Shown: piece after piece, positions 34,110 through 44,571 of the stretch | Layout: the number at the start of each line of letters is the position of its first letter | How positions within the stretch are numbered: the stretch's first letter is position 1 | The notes under the pieces: model-generated | What the model was told of the DNA's origin: nothing | Databases searched by the model: none | What the model saw: the letters and a program-made list of their open reading frames with translations, nothing else | Source of the DNA: Clonostachys chloroleuca | Taxonomy: Eukaryota > Ascomycota > Sordariomycetes > Hypocreales > Bionectriaceae | Assembly (NCBI GenBank): GCA_037952775.1 | Contig: JBANAY010000003.1 | Coordinates: forward strand, 868,001 to 932,000 | DNA length: 64,000 nt | Direction of reading: 5' to 3' | Position numbers and translations under genes: made by a program

Positions 34110-35179
34110 ATGGTAATCATGTTGGCACTTCAAAGATCCCTACCACCCATGCTGGTCCCGAATTCAGTTCTTCTGACAGCCGCATTCGCACAAAAAACAA
34201 CGCAAGGCCTTCTTTCTGCCCTTGAAAAGCACATTCCCAGTCTGTCAGGACTACAAAACTTCTTCTTGGACAACAATGGCAAGATCCGAACAGCACTGGG
34301 CATCGCGGTCGCACTCAACCTTATTCGCTGGGTAAATAGATTCCTAAATGACATAGCGCGCAATTCCTGGCGTGCAAGTCCCCCCAGCAACTGGATCTGG
34401 TCCAATGAGATAGCCGTCGTCACCGGTGGCTCTGGCGGCATCGGGATGACTGTTGTTGACAAGCTTATCAAGAAGGGTCTTCGCGTCGCATGCTTGACTT
34501 GAAAGATCCACCCGAGGCCTTCAAAGACCAGCCTCGTATCTTGTTCTATAAGTGCGATATAACGAAGCCAGACGAGGTGGCAGCTGCTGCAAAGGAAATA
34601 CGCACCAGCATCAGCCATCCCACTATCCTCATTAACAACGCTGGTATCTGTCGTCCTTGCCGTATCCTAGATGCTTCCGCAGAGGGACTGTTACAGACAT
34701 TTTCTGTCAACACTCTCGCGCACTGGTTTACTGTGCAACAATTCCTCCCCGATATGATCAAGAACAACAAGGGCCATATTGTCACCGTGGCGAGCGCAGC
34801 CTCCTTCCTCGCCTTGCCCCGGTGTAGTGATTACTCCGGCAGCAAGTCAGCCGCCGGCGCGTTTCATGATGTCTTAGCAAGCGAGCTTAAGTACTTTTAC
34901 CATGCGCCAAATGTAATCACTAATGCAGTCCACACCCAGTTCGTCAGAACACCCATCATTCAGGACATCCAGAAGCGTCTTGACGAGGAGGGGCAGAACA
35001 TTCTCGAAGCCGATTTCGTAGGCGAGAAAATTGTTGAGAGGCTGGAGAGCAAGAGGGGTGGCGTTTTGGTTCTTCCCGAGAGTCGGTCGTTTCTTTCTGC
35101 AGTTTCTGCTTGGCCGGCATGGATGCAAGGAATAGTGCGAGACAAATACGGACGTGCATCGGCCAAGCGCAACGAATGA
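34110..35179 (+). pseudogene. RDH10/17-beta-HSD-11-like SDR with one frameshift
   Basis: ATG 34110. The N-terminal 75 residues include a membrane-anchor helix (IRTALGIAVALNLIRWVNRF), as in SDR16C-type retinol/steroid dehydrogenases. The cofactor motif VTGGSGGIGMTVVDKLIKKG follows. At about 34493, right after the codons for LRVA, the frame shifts by one base; MLDLKDPPEAF, the expected acidic strand, continues in the next frame to the stop at 35179. All active-site marks are present: NNAG (34636), VASAASF, and YSGSK with the catalytic Tyr and Lys. One indel is the only defect in about 356 residues. It is either a fresh pseudogene or a one-base sequence error. Confidence 0.82.
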
Positions 35180-36321
35180 TCTCGTGGATTCAGGTTCATG
35201 GATGGCTCTTGTGTAATCCCAAGGGTGAGCTCATAGCGGCAACGCTCACTTAGCTCACCCTATTTACTTAGCTCAACCCATTCGGTTACCTATGAAGAAG
35301 CCGAGGGAAGCTCCGGTCGTACATTCAATGAAACGGCTCCCAAGTTGCTCTTGTCCCTAGCAGATCGCCTGAAGCCTGGCAGTACATGGGCCACTGGCAT
35401 TCCAGCTACTAGAATAATTAATTATTACGAGTGTGAGAGTTTGAATGGCTTGACTTACACAGTGATAATGAGACTCTAAACCCTCAATATTTCCGACATT
35501 GTGAATAGTTAGTCGAGGTGCAGCAGCTTTAAAGATACAGATAGGGTCCGTAGGGAATGCTATATATGTGACTGGGCTCAGGCTAAGGTATAACCTTTTA
35601 GATATTAATACTCCTAGAATACGAGGATAGGACAGGATCCAGTTTTCTCTGATAGGTATAGTCGTATATAAAAGGAAGTCGGCCTGTTCCCGCTTACTAC
35701 CATCGCCAGAATGTTACCGCTTCGAGCCAGGAGCCTTATCCTTGTCCCCTGTGTTAGCGTGGAACAGCTAAACTTTACGTAGCAACAAGAGTTCGTATTA
35801 AAGGTTGAGATGTCGGTGAAGCTAAGTGACTAGGGGGCGAATTCTCTCTCATGATGCTAAAATAAGTCTCAGCTTATGCCCCTTTATACTACTAGAACTT
35901 TTCCTCTATATAAGGATCAACGCTGAATACGTAACGTGATTGGGTCCGGACGTATCTCTTACGCCAGACAGGAACCTGACTAGTACAGAGATGCCTTGGC
36001 AACTCAAACATCTCGTATTTAAGCATGACTCGACTACTATCCCACTCTTGGCGCTTACTGAAAATGTCCGAATAGGTAGGTAAAACTCAGCAACAAAGCT
36101 GAATGTCCTGTTCCTGGATTAGCAAAACTCGGATTCCTCGGGGACTAGGCGTATATGATCAAGTATCGTTACCCGATGCCAGAAATATAGACCCCTTTTT
36201 TCTTATATATATGCGTACGTCAAGCGTCTATTCAACTCATTCCTTCACAAGCTTCAATTTAGCATATGTTCGAATCCAAGACAATCCCTCAGAAACTTGA
36301 TTTAGGTGATCAACGACGGCC
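35180..36321. other. Intergenic region, partly TA-rich
   Basis: Holds the hairpin annotated at 35222 and a TA-rich stretch near 35570-35670 that may be a mutated repeat. No supported gene. Confidence 0.5.
35222..35261. repeat. Inverted repeat just after the SDR stop codon
   Basis: AGGGTGAGCT at 35222-35231 and AGCTCACCCT at 35252-35261 form a perfect 10-bp stem with a 20-base loop, 43 bp after the SDR stop. A related half, ACTTAGCTCAACCC, recurs just downstream. It may be a 3' UTR hairpin or an element footprint. Confidence 0.6.
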
Positions 36322-37531
36322 ATGATGCGCTCTATTAGTATCTTTTCAGTGCTGATGTCGTGCGCGGCTGCTGAGTTATTCACATCCATGCCCAGTGTGA
36401 ATGATCCTCGATGCGGCACCCCAGCGCCATCTGAGTCTCTTCGCGCTATGGCGCGCGAAATGAGAGCCAAGGAGCAACTTCAAGTCCATCAAGTCCGAGA
36501 TATCGACACAACTATTATTCCTACCGTCGTTCATGTCGTATATGCCAACCAGACTGAGCAAGGAGGCTATATTCCGGTATGTATTGAAAATTATTGATGT
36601 TTACACTCGGCACGGTATATGATTGCTGACTTCCAGATCTCTATATAGAAGAGTCAAATTGATGCCCAAATTGACGTGCTCAACAAAGCATGGACCCCGC
36701 ATGGCTTTTCATTTGATCTCATCAACACAACCTATACGGAAAATGCAACTTGGACAAGGGTCAACTTTGACCGCTGGCCTGATATGAAATTTGCCCTGCG
36801 ACAAGGTGGATACGGTACCTTGAACTTATATACCGTGTTATTGACCGACGGGTTTGGTCTTCTAGGCGTAAGTCTCTTCCTTACCTAAGAAATATTGCTC
36901 CAAGTTGAGGATAGAGAATACACTCGGCCTTGGTCGATATTGAAGGCTGGCCAAGTATTAACATCGGATTCACAGATTGGAACCCCACCTAGTGATTATG
37001 AGGAAGGATCTGACAACTTCAAGCTGGATGGCGTTGTTATTCAAGCGAACACGCTTCCTGGTGGCATCGGCCCATCATTTGTGCCATTCCCAGACAGATA
37101 CACTGAGGGCGATCTTGCCAACCATGAAGTGGGACATTGGATGGGCCTCATGCACACGTGAGGCTGTATAACTCTTTCCGTCGGTGACTATCGCTGATTA
37201 GTGCTAGGTATATCGAAAGTGGCGATTATCCCCTTTCGTGCGCCAACGGCGACAACGACTTTGTGAGTTACCAGAACTTGGAAAGAACACATCAAGTTAC
37301 TGACCTATGGGTCAATAGGTTGACGACACACCTGTCCACATGCTGTTCATAACTGAGAATGGGCCGGATTTGAACTGTCCGCCTGGCCGAGATACATGCC
37401 CTGACCTCCCTGGACTCGACCCAACGGACAATTTCATGAGCAGTGCGTGGCAATCTTGCTGGAACAAATTCACTCCGGGACAGGGCCTAAGAACGAGGAA
37501 CATGTGGGCGACATATCGTGGAGGACGGTAA
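36322..37531 (+). CDS. Secreted zinc metalloprotease, M43B (pappalysin-like) family
   Basis: ATG 36322 begins [19 protein letters not shown], a signal peptide. Five exons are inferred: an intron after GGYIP (GTATGT to TATATAG), one after FGLLG (GTAAGT to ATTCACAG), and two short ones around the [19 protein letters not shown] exon. The catalytic zinc site is [11 protein letters not shown] (near 37126; HExxHxxGxxH), and [10 protein letters not shown] supplies the Met-turn of metzincins. [23 protein letters not shown] Cys-rich text before it and TPGQG near the end are typical of fungal extracellular metalloproteases of this group. About 285 residues after splicing, a normal size. No break is seen. 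It should act on extracellular proteins; a role in nutrition or host interaction is possible but not shown. Confidence 0.85.
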
Positions 37532-37819
37532 TAACATCGGTAATACCATTTCCTGCAAAGAGTTGTCTTAAGCATGGCAGTCCCATCTTGTTGGACGCTT
37601 ATGCAGTGGACTTGCCACGCTGTACACTTCGCCTTAGTAAAGTTTTAGGAAAAAGGGAAATGGAACTTTAGCACCCATTTGAATCATTCGAATTTTGGTA
37701 CAAATATCAGTTCTAAGAAGATTCTAACAAAGTGGCTTTGGTTTCCAAATTGAGCATAGAGAGAGATGAGGTTCTTATTTCAATATACACAGTTCCTGAC
37801 CTCCATTGTGCAGTTTATG

Positions 37820-37837
37820 AAAAAAAAAAAAAAAAAA
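37820..37837. repeat. Poly-A tract (18 A)
   Basis: An uninterrupted A run 290 bp after the metalloprotease stop. It may be simple sequence or the scar of a retroposon. Confidence 0.85.
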
Positions 37838-38289
37838 CCGGGATAACCAGACAGCCAGCAGGGGAACATTTTTGGGATTACATGCGACTGGGCCACTCGA
37901 CGCAGTTGTGATTAGCTCCATTAGGGACATCTTCGTAGGCCAAAATGAATAACCAGGAGTTCATGGAAAAAAATCTAAAGGCAGGTTAGACAAGAGAGAC
38001 ATGATGTATTATAGGTGAAAGGATTCCAGATCGTTTCAGCTTCCTACCACTACTCAAATATCGATTCGCACGTCAGGCAGCGGTTGTTTAAACTCCCTTT
38101 CAGAGCATAACATCCATCACCCGTCTGTTACATAGAAAGTCTTGGGACGTGTTGCAGCTCCAAGCGTAGCTAGCTGGTGGCAGCAACAAAAAGCCAACAT
38201 ACGACAGCCGGTATTCGTTTGTCGTCACCGACCTAACTACTAATCAGCCCCTTACTAGCTTAATATACGGAGAGCAGACGGGATCCCTC

Positions 38290-38880
38290 GTATTCTAATA
38301 GTAATCCTGTTTCCCGGATAATCTATAAGGGGCAACTGCTTCCCTACTACTAAGCTAAATAATAACTATTTATCAGCTAACCAGGGCTAGAACTATTAAT
38401 ACCTGCTAAGCAGTACCCGGCTTAAGTTAGCTACTTATTTTATATATTAGAACTCTTTTAATTTATTTTTTATCTCTTTAGAAAAAGAAAATTAGCTTTT
38501 AATATAATATTATATAGATATAAATAGATAATAGCTAATTTATAAGCTTAGATACTTTTCCCTATAGTAATCTATAAGTTTAAGAGATAATAATAATATA
38601 TAATTAAATATTTAAATACTATAGTATATAATATATCTTAGGGGAATAGAAATAAGATAAATAGATTAAACCAATTACTAGAGAAGATTAAAGATATATA
38701 GATATAATAATAAAGTAAAAAGCTACTAATAAAGCTATATAGATAAATATAATATTATAATCCGATAGTAGTAAAGAAGAAAAGAGTATAACTAGTAATA
38801 GAATAAGAAAGAGCTGGTTAAAACTCTAATAGGTTAGAATAAGGTCAGTATATAGATAGATATATGGATAATAATAGGGA
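38290..38880. repeat. Extremely AT-rich block, probable RIP-mutated repeat
   Basis: From about 38400 to 38820 the sequence is almost only A and T, with very many TA steps (TATATA, TAATAATA) and scarcely any CA or TG. That is the signature left by repeat-induced point mutation, which converts C to T in duplicated DNA of ascomycetes. No coding remnant can be read. It separates the metalloprotease from the salicylate-synthase unit. Confidence 0.65.
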
Positions 38881-39636
38881 CATTAGGAGCAGCTGTCTTC
38901 GATTTAACCCTTGGGCGAAGTAGAGCATTCCTCAGGAATGCCTCACGCCTCTCAGCTACATCAAGGGCCGCTATGCTATTACTAGCCCTTATGTAGCCGA
39001 AAATTGTCCCATATACGGTTCCAGTTATGTTTTGGTGTTCGCCATCTCAGGCTCTAGTTTGTGAGCCTCCTTCAACTTAGGAGTTATACAAGGCGTCATG
39101 TATTTCCCTGATTTGCCAAGGCAGTCATATTTCGACCTAGTGTCATTCAAATGACGTGGCTGAGAAGCTGAGGACCCGACTATATACGGGATCAGAACAA
39201 AGGGTGGATTATACTCTTAGGTAATAGCCGAATTAAAGGATAATTTTCCCCTTCCAAGTTGGAGGATGGAGGGAAAATAGGGGGCTCTACGTGATATGCG
39301 TACTTAGGTGTGGATTTATAACATCCTCTTATCTATTAACTCTGCTTCTAGCAGCTTGAGGAAGAACGAAGAGCTTTAGTCAGCGTATAATGGCTCGGAC
39401 TGCTCTGGTGTTAAATATGGTTAAAGGTATGAACTGTGTTTTTATTACTTCCGTTTATGTTATTTAAATGGCATGAACAATCACTAATTTCTTCAGCCCC
39501 TAGTGACATCAGCCTTCTCGACATAGCATCATACACAATCAAACTTTTTCATTCGGATTTCTTGTCGCTTATAATTCTGTCATGCCGACATAACGCAAGC
39601 TGGTTCTATTCCATTCGGATTGGCAAGCTCTTAATA

Positions 39637-40992
39637 TCACTTATTTGAGGGCTTCAAAGCGATGAAAGGCGCGAAGCTTTGTAGTTTCTCGCACGTTTCG
39701 GTGTATTCCCTTTCTTCCTTTGACATTTCAACAATACCTGCTCCTGCTTGCACCCACTGCCCATTCCTATCCTGAAATACTGATCGCAGAACGAGCGCAG
39801 CTTCAAAAACCTTGCAGTTGTCTATGATGAGAACTGCTCCAGAATACAATTCACGAGGCCGAGGCTCGAGGTTGGCGATAGCTTCGATGGCTGAAGTTTT
39901 CGGAATTCCGCTCGCAGTAATCGATGGAAACAAAGTATTGAATGCATCCCATGCTTTCTTGAGAGGGTCCAACTCCCCGTGAACCGAGGACCCAATATGT
40001 TGTACTTTTCCACGATTTTTAATCGTCATAAAGTCATGGACGGATACTGAGCCTTGCCGACAGCATTGATCCATCTCTTGAATAGCCTCCTTCACGGAGA
40101 CAACATGTTCGACGATCTCTTTAGGGTCACGTATTAGGTCTTCCTTCAGCTTCTGGCGTTCTTCATCAGTGCCGACATTTGAACGAGTGCCCGCTAATGG
40201 TTCGGTTATAACATGGTTATTGTCAACAGACATGACTAGTTCTGGACTGAAACCTGTTGCTTCGAAGCCTCCTTGACGCAAGATGAATGTTCTTTTCGGA
40301 GTGTTCCTTTGTCGACCACGGATAAGTGTTTCGATCATGTCCACATGTTCTAGAATCTTGACTTGGCGGGATGCAATGACCTTTTCATACTTGCCACTAG
40401 TGATAGAACTCAAAGATTGTTGCACGGCATGAAAGTATTCATCACGGTCCTGATTCAAGGCTATATGGGCAGGTAAAAACGTTGAATTCGATGGTGCCTC
40501 GGCGTTCAGTTCGCCAAGTTGCAATTTCATGGACGCAATATCATCGTCGTTGCCATTCCAAATTTGAATTGTGTCCCCACTAACTTCAATGTAAATGCGA
40601 GGGACGAAGATGTTGACTAGGGGCCATCTACCCGGGGCAAATTTTATTCCCCGGATGTATGCCGAGTAGTTGAAACCAACGAATCCAAACAATTTTTGAT
40701 TTGCGGCGTTGTGTTGTTGAATAAAGGTTGTGATGGTATCCGTGAGGACCGTGACATCGGGGCTGGTGTCAGTCGTTACTGTGTTTGTCCCAGTCGAAAC
40801 CGTCGATGTTTTCCCATCTGGGGCCAAGGTGAAAGAGGCCTTATGACCTATGCCAGCGAACCAAATATTCTCACGTTCATAGGCATAATGGTCCTCGCTG
40901 GATGATCGAAGAATTTTGGCAGTGGCCTCAAGAGTCCCCTTAGGATCAAAGTGAAATGTGAAAGGCTTCGACGCTGCAGAATTCGGATACAT
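39637..40992 (-). CDS. Salicylate synthase-like, MbtI/Irp9-type chorismate-binding enzyme
   Basis: A single exon. The first ATG in frame is 40992 (MYPNSAASKPF), giving 451 residues; the frame upstream has only TTG. The enzyme family converts chorismate through isochorismate to salicylate plus pyruvate with Mg2+. Residue positions fit MbtI well: Lys204 in YEKVIASRQV (general base), Glu251 in FSPELVM, EPLAGTR at 264-270, the metal-site EIVEH near 292, His332 in QHIGSSVHGEL, and Tyr383 in RPRELYSGAV. Arg403 and the final QAGAGIV with EREYTETCEKL complete the site. It is complete and catalytically plausible. Salicylate synthases are usual in bacterial siderophore pathways and uncommon in fungi. 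It is divergent from a methyltransferase and 2.4 kb from a degenerate paralogue. Confidence 0.87.
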   Translation of the reverse strand: MYPNSAASKPFTFHFDPKGTLEATAKILRSSSEDHYAYERENIWFAGIGHKASFTLAPDGKTSTVSTGTNTVTTDTSPDVTVLTDTITTFIQQHNAANQKLFGFVGFNYSAYIRGIKFAPGRWPLVNIFVPRIYIEVSGDTIQIWNGNDDDIASMKLQLGELNAEAPSNSTFLPAHIALNQDRDEYFHAVQQSLSSITSGKYEKVIASRQVKILEHVDMIETLIRGRQRNTPKRTFILRQGGFEATGFSPELVMSVDNNHVITEPLAGTRSNVGTDEERQKLKEDLIRDPKEIVEHVVSVKEAIQEMDQCCRQGSVSVHDFMTIKNRGKVQHIGSSVHGELDPLKKAWDAFNTLFPSITASGIPKTSAIEAIANLEPRPRELYSGAVLIIDNCKVFEAALVLRSVFQDRNGQWVQAGAGIVEMSKEEREYTETCEKLQSFAPFIALKPSNK

Positions 40993-41573
40993 ATTGAGCG
41001 GGGGGCCGCTATCTACTTGCGCAGCTAGAGGTAGATGAGACTTGAGATTGTAAGATTGTTGTATTTCCAATGTATCCTACGACCAGTACGGCTATATTTA
41101 TCGCACATATTTATGGGACTCATTGGCGCTCTGGTAGGTGCTATATGTCATAGATAACTTAAGTTATGTGCTACGTTCCTGTGTTTGGGATTAATTCACA
41201 CATGTAGTAGAAATGAAGTTGAGATATAATACACCATGAGAATGTGACTTAGAAATTGGAATTGAGAAATGCTAATGCCGGCGGCTATCGGGGAAAGATG
41301 CCGCTTTCAAATCGTCACATTCCCCTCTGCCGAGGAACACAAGGACTCAATGATGACAAGATTCAAATGCCTTGTTCTTGGCATGAGCGATATAAAGCTT
41401 TGCGCTTTCCTCGTGCTGCCCTTACAAAAGATGAATGACGTCGTCGAGATGCCATCAAATTCTTTAGGCCATTCCTTGTTGCATATAAGATCTAATTTTC
41501 CTCGCACTCTAACTAAACTGCAGCTCCCAGTTGTACTCCCAACTGGGCCCGTGACACAATTTTTGACCCCAAT
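40993..41573. promoter_or_regulatory. Bidirectional promoter of salicylate synthase and methyltransferase
   Basis: A 581-bp spacer between divergent starts. It contains a few GATA-type sequences (AGATAAC near 41152, AGATATAA near 41223). No strong inverted repeat was found. Co-expression of the two genes is likely from the arrangement. Confidence 0.45.
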
Positions 41574-42609
41574 ATGTCTGCCGAAGATTACGTTCTAGGC
41601 AGAGCCGTTGAAGATTCTGTTAGGTGAGTAGCAAAGTTAGAATGAGCCTAGATTTCAGGCATCAGGAGTTCTGATCGGACCAACATAGGCTCGACGCGCA
41701 ACATTTGCTATGGAGACTTCAACAAGGACAGCTACTTCATCCTGATATCAGCTTGGAAGATGGTCAATCTATCGCCGAGATTGGGTGCGGCACGGGGTGA
41801 GTTTATCCAGCGCAACGAGATTCTGTGCTAATGATTAAATCAAGGATTTGGCTGCTTGATTTAGCGCAAAGTGTCCCAAACTCGATCAAACTCTTTGGCT
41901 TCGACGTTTCAAATCGGCAATTTCCTCCAAAAGAGGATTGGCCAGAAAATTTATCGTTTGGAGTTCTAGATTCTCTGCAAGATGTTCCGGCTGACTTGCT
42001 GGAAAAGTTCGACATTGTCCATGTTCGTATGTGGGCAAGCAATATTTTGCCTAGTGATCTTCCACTCCTAGTCGGTAACATCCATAGAATGCTAAGTATG
42101 GGATAAAATTTCTTAGTATTGTCCGAAGCTGACCCTCACCTGCAGAACCCGGCGGCTACCTACAATGGGAAGAAGCAGACCTTGTGGACCAAGTTGTTCG
42201 CAGCGACCTGGCGCATGAGTTCGAACGTAACATCAATAATCTATTCGAACTTGCAGGGCTGAACTACTCGTAAGTATTCAGATTCGAGTTTGGTGTCAAT
42301 TGGTTAACTTCTTTCATCCTCGTTCCCAGTTGGGTATCGCAACTTCCAACATCTTTGGAAGAAGGGAATTTTGACGTTCTGTCATTCCAGCGAATGACAC
42401 TTAAAAAAAGTATAACCCAGCTTGGTACCAATACGTACCTTCTTGCGCTTCGGGAGATCTTGAGTGGAATAGAGAGGCGATTGAAGACTGCTTCACGTGT
42501 TCAGCAAGCGTGCAGTCAGTCCCTAGATGCGATGCTGCAAAAGACAACGCCTGACTTGGTGTATAACTGGACCCCTGTTTGTGTACTGGCACGGAAGCGA
42601 TGGACATGA
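41574..42609 (+). CDS. UMTA-like SAM-dependent methyltransferase
   Basis: Five exons with clean GT-AG borders. Exon 1 gives MSAEDYVLGRAVEDSVR; an intron leads to LDAQHLLWRLQQGQLLHPDI, typical of fungal UMTA-type enzymes. SAM motif I, IAEIGCGTGIWLLDLA, is split by an intron inside GTG. FGFDVSNRQFPPKEDWP, FDIVHVRMWASN and MLKPGGYLQWEEADLVDQV follow, the latter spanning an intron at about 42095-42146. A further intron within NYSWVSQLP precedes a helical C-terminus ending CVLARKRWT. About 275 residues and intact. These proteins methylate small molecules in metabolite clusters. Here the neighbour makes salicylate, so a salicylate-derived substrate is an attractive inference, not shown by sequence. 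Confidence 0.85.
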
Positions 42610-43431
42610 TTTTATTTGTAGTCTAAAGTACAATTCTGCGCGGACTTGATTGTAGCTGCTATAGAGCAAGTGTTCTTTGCCTCGTGAGTATTGGCATATT
42701 AACTTTGGTAGAAGTTTCGGTAACACAAAAAGAGAATTCTATCAAACCGCAAGAGAGATTCTATCTCTCTTGCCTTTGAAGCATATTTGTACAAGAAAGT
42801 ACTTAACGCCTAGTGCTGCACAAATTCAAGCGGACTTAGATGCTTCTCTGGTAGTCATTTGAATCCCCCCAAAACAATGTGGCGAATGTCGTCAAAAGAA
42901 AAACGCTATAGGATGTTGGATTATTTCCCAAGAACTTTCGGGACCAAGAAATTATACCATGCTCAGACCTTCTGATAGCGAATCCTCGATCATCGGAGTC
43001 TGGTACGTCATGAATATCTTCTTTGACGTACCAGGGGGGCACAGAGTTGAGATACAGGACCTTTTCATGTGTTGCAAATTCGAGACATGGGCAGCAGAGT
43101 AAGTCAAGCCTCTTCTACGAAGGGCGGAAGCCTACCGATCTCTCAGCTTCGTGTGCTAGAGACTGAGAGACAAGCACATCATAGCTAATCACATCTGCTC
43201 TGTGTGGAATGGAACTCCATTCAATGACGAAATTAATGCGTTGGGGGTGGTTTGGGCGATCTGAAGCCAGTGTGGTTGGCTGAAATCTACGTCAGCATAT
43301 GGCTTTAGCACAGAGCTTAGGAATAATAAATAGATAGTGTTGAAGGGCGTAAGCTGGCGGGATCGTAGAGATCTACTTTCAATCTCTTTTATTGGTTCCA
43401 TTTTCAGCCATCCTGCATGTGTGCCTAGAAC
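42610..43431. other. Intergenic region with a hairpin
   Basis: Apart from the inverted repeat at 43000-43034, no gene is supported. It includes the promoter of the synthase-like gene. Confidence 0.5.
43000..43034. repeat. Perfect 11-bp inverted repeat containing TGACGTAC
   Basis: CTGGTACGTCA (43000-43010) and TGACGTACCAG (43024-43034) pair perfectly around a 13-base loop. Each arm carries TGACGT, the half-site core of CREB/ATF-type bZIP factors. It stands about 400 bp before the synthase-like gene. It could be a paired operator or a hairpin. Confidence 0.65.
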
Positions 43432-44571
43432 ATGGTCCTACATAAATCCTTCCAAGTTCGAATCAGCCTACCTCAGCGCATCACGGACGCTGCGTCAAGA
43501 ATATGCAATCTTCTATCAAAAACGGAAGGATTGGCCTATTATGCATATGAGCACGACAATGGGTGGTTTGTCGGTATAGGTAGCCGGGCATCCTTAGTTA
43601 TTGATGCCACGGGTGGCTCCTTCACTTTAACTGCATCAGATCGGGTTGAAACGCATTTGGCCACCTCCAGTTTGCCTAATGTTGTCAGAGACTTTGTTGT
43701 TGCGCACCGCAAATCAGACTATATGCTATATGGTCTTGCTAGTCCTAACTATGCAAGGAAAGTGCAGGGGCTTCCAATTCTATCTGACGATTTGCCACTT
43801 CTGAGTCTTATGGTGCCATTTGTCCAGGTCACTGTTCAGCAGGACTCCATCCTAGTGATTGGAGACAATCCGCCGTGGACACACCACGTCGCCGACATTC
43901 TTGACACCGAATGCTGCGATGACGCCGTGCCCAACACGTATTACAATATCGCATCAAAACTAGATCTCCACAATGACCGCGACGACGCCGTGACACCCAG
44001 CTCTCTCGTGGTAGAGAATGGGAAGCCTGCAAAGATTGCTCTTTCTGAACCGAATTCTATGGCTGACCAGAGAAACATGTTTAATGCGCTCTTCCGGAAC
44101 AGGCGAATAGGCACACCTCGATATGGTTTTGCATTCAATCATTTCGAGCTTGCAGCTGTTGGATTTCACCTTGAGCGTTCATTGCAGTTAAAGAAAGGAA
44201 AATCGACATCCCCGGATGTCGCAGATTGGCGGTATTACCAAAATCACGGTGCTGGGGAGACGCCCTGTCAGGCTGGGGTCTTTAGCAGCTTCCGCGATGA
44301 GGACACTGCTGAATGTATAAACTGGGAGATTTCGAACAGTCAGGATGCCTGGGCTGCATTTTCGGCCTTCTTACTTTCCTCTACTGGATCTACGACGCAC
44401 CCCAAAAGCCATGAGTCTATCAACGATATGGGGTCTCGAGGGCGATATATAGGAATTTTGTTCGTGCTGGATCACGATGATTCGTTTTTCGAAGCCAGCA
44501 AAGTTTTTCAACGAATGACCATAGACAACTCTCTTATTGAAGAGGGAAGTGTGGTTGCCGGGTTGACGTAA
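43432..44571 (+). CDS. Degenerate salicylate-synthase paralogue (probable pseudoenzyme)
   Basis: A single exon of 379 residues from ATG 43432, uninterrupted. It aligns with the intact synthase at 39637: AYYAYEHDNGWFVGIGSRAS matches HYAYERENIWFAGIGHKAS, NALFRNRRIGTPRYGF matches ETLIRGRQRNTPKRTF, and RYIGILFVLDHDDSFFEASK matches LYSGAVLIIDNCKVFEAAL. The EPLAGTR segment, the Mg-binding EIVEH, the general-base Lys block and the HIGSS His have no counterpart. The protein stops at VVAGLT, where the synthase has QAGAGIV followed by its last Glu/Lys metal-site helix. An open frame this long with so many catalytic losses suggests a protein kept for another role, for instance an inactive partner or regulator of the synthase, rather than a simple pseudogene. 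The family is clear; the role is unknown. Confidence 0.8.
   Translation: MVLHKSFQVRISLPQRITDAASRICNLLSKTEGLAYYAYEHDNGWFVGIGSRASLVIDATGGSFTLTASDRVETHLATSSLPNVVRDFVVAHRKSDYMLYGLASPNYARKVQGLPILSDDLPLLSLMVPFVQVTVQQDSILVIGDNPPWTHHVADILDTECCDDAVPNTYYNIASKLDLHNDRDDAVTPSSLVVENGKPAKIALSEPNSMADQRNMFNALFRNRRIGTPRYGFAFNHFELAAVGFHLERSLQLKKGKSTSPDVADWRYYQNHGAGETPCQAGVFSSFRDEDTAECINWEISNSQDAWAAFSAFLLSSTGSTTHPKSHESINDMGSRGRYIGILFVLDHDDSFFEASKVFQRMTIDNSLIEEGSVVAGLT

Larger units (their letters stand above)
37532..39636. other. Gene-free region with poly-A tract and AT-rich repeat block
   Basis: Two kilobases with no supported gene. It contains the A run (37820) and the AT-rich block (38290-38880) listed separately. 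The segment 38890-39060 is of normal composition and is also non-coding as far as I can see. Confidence 0.6.
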
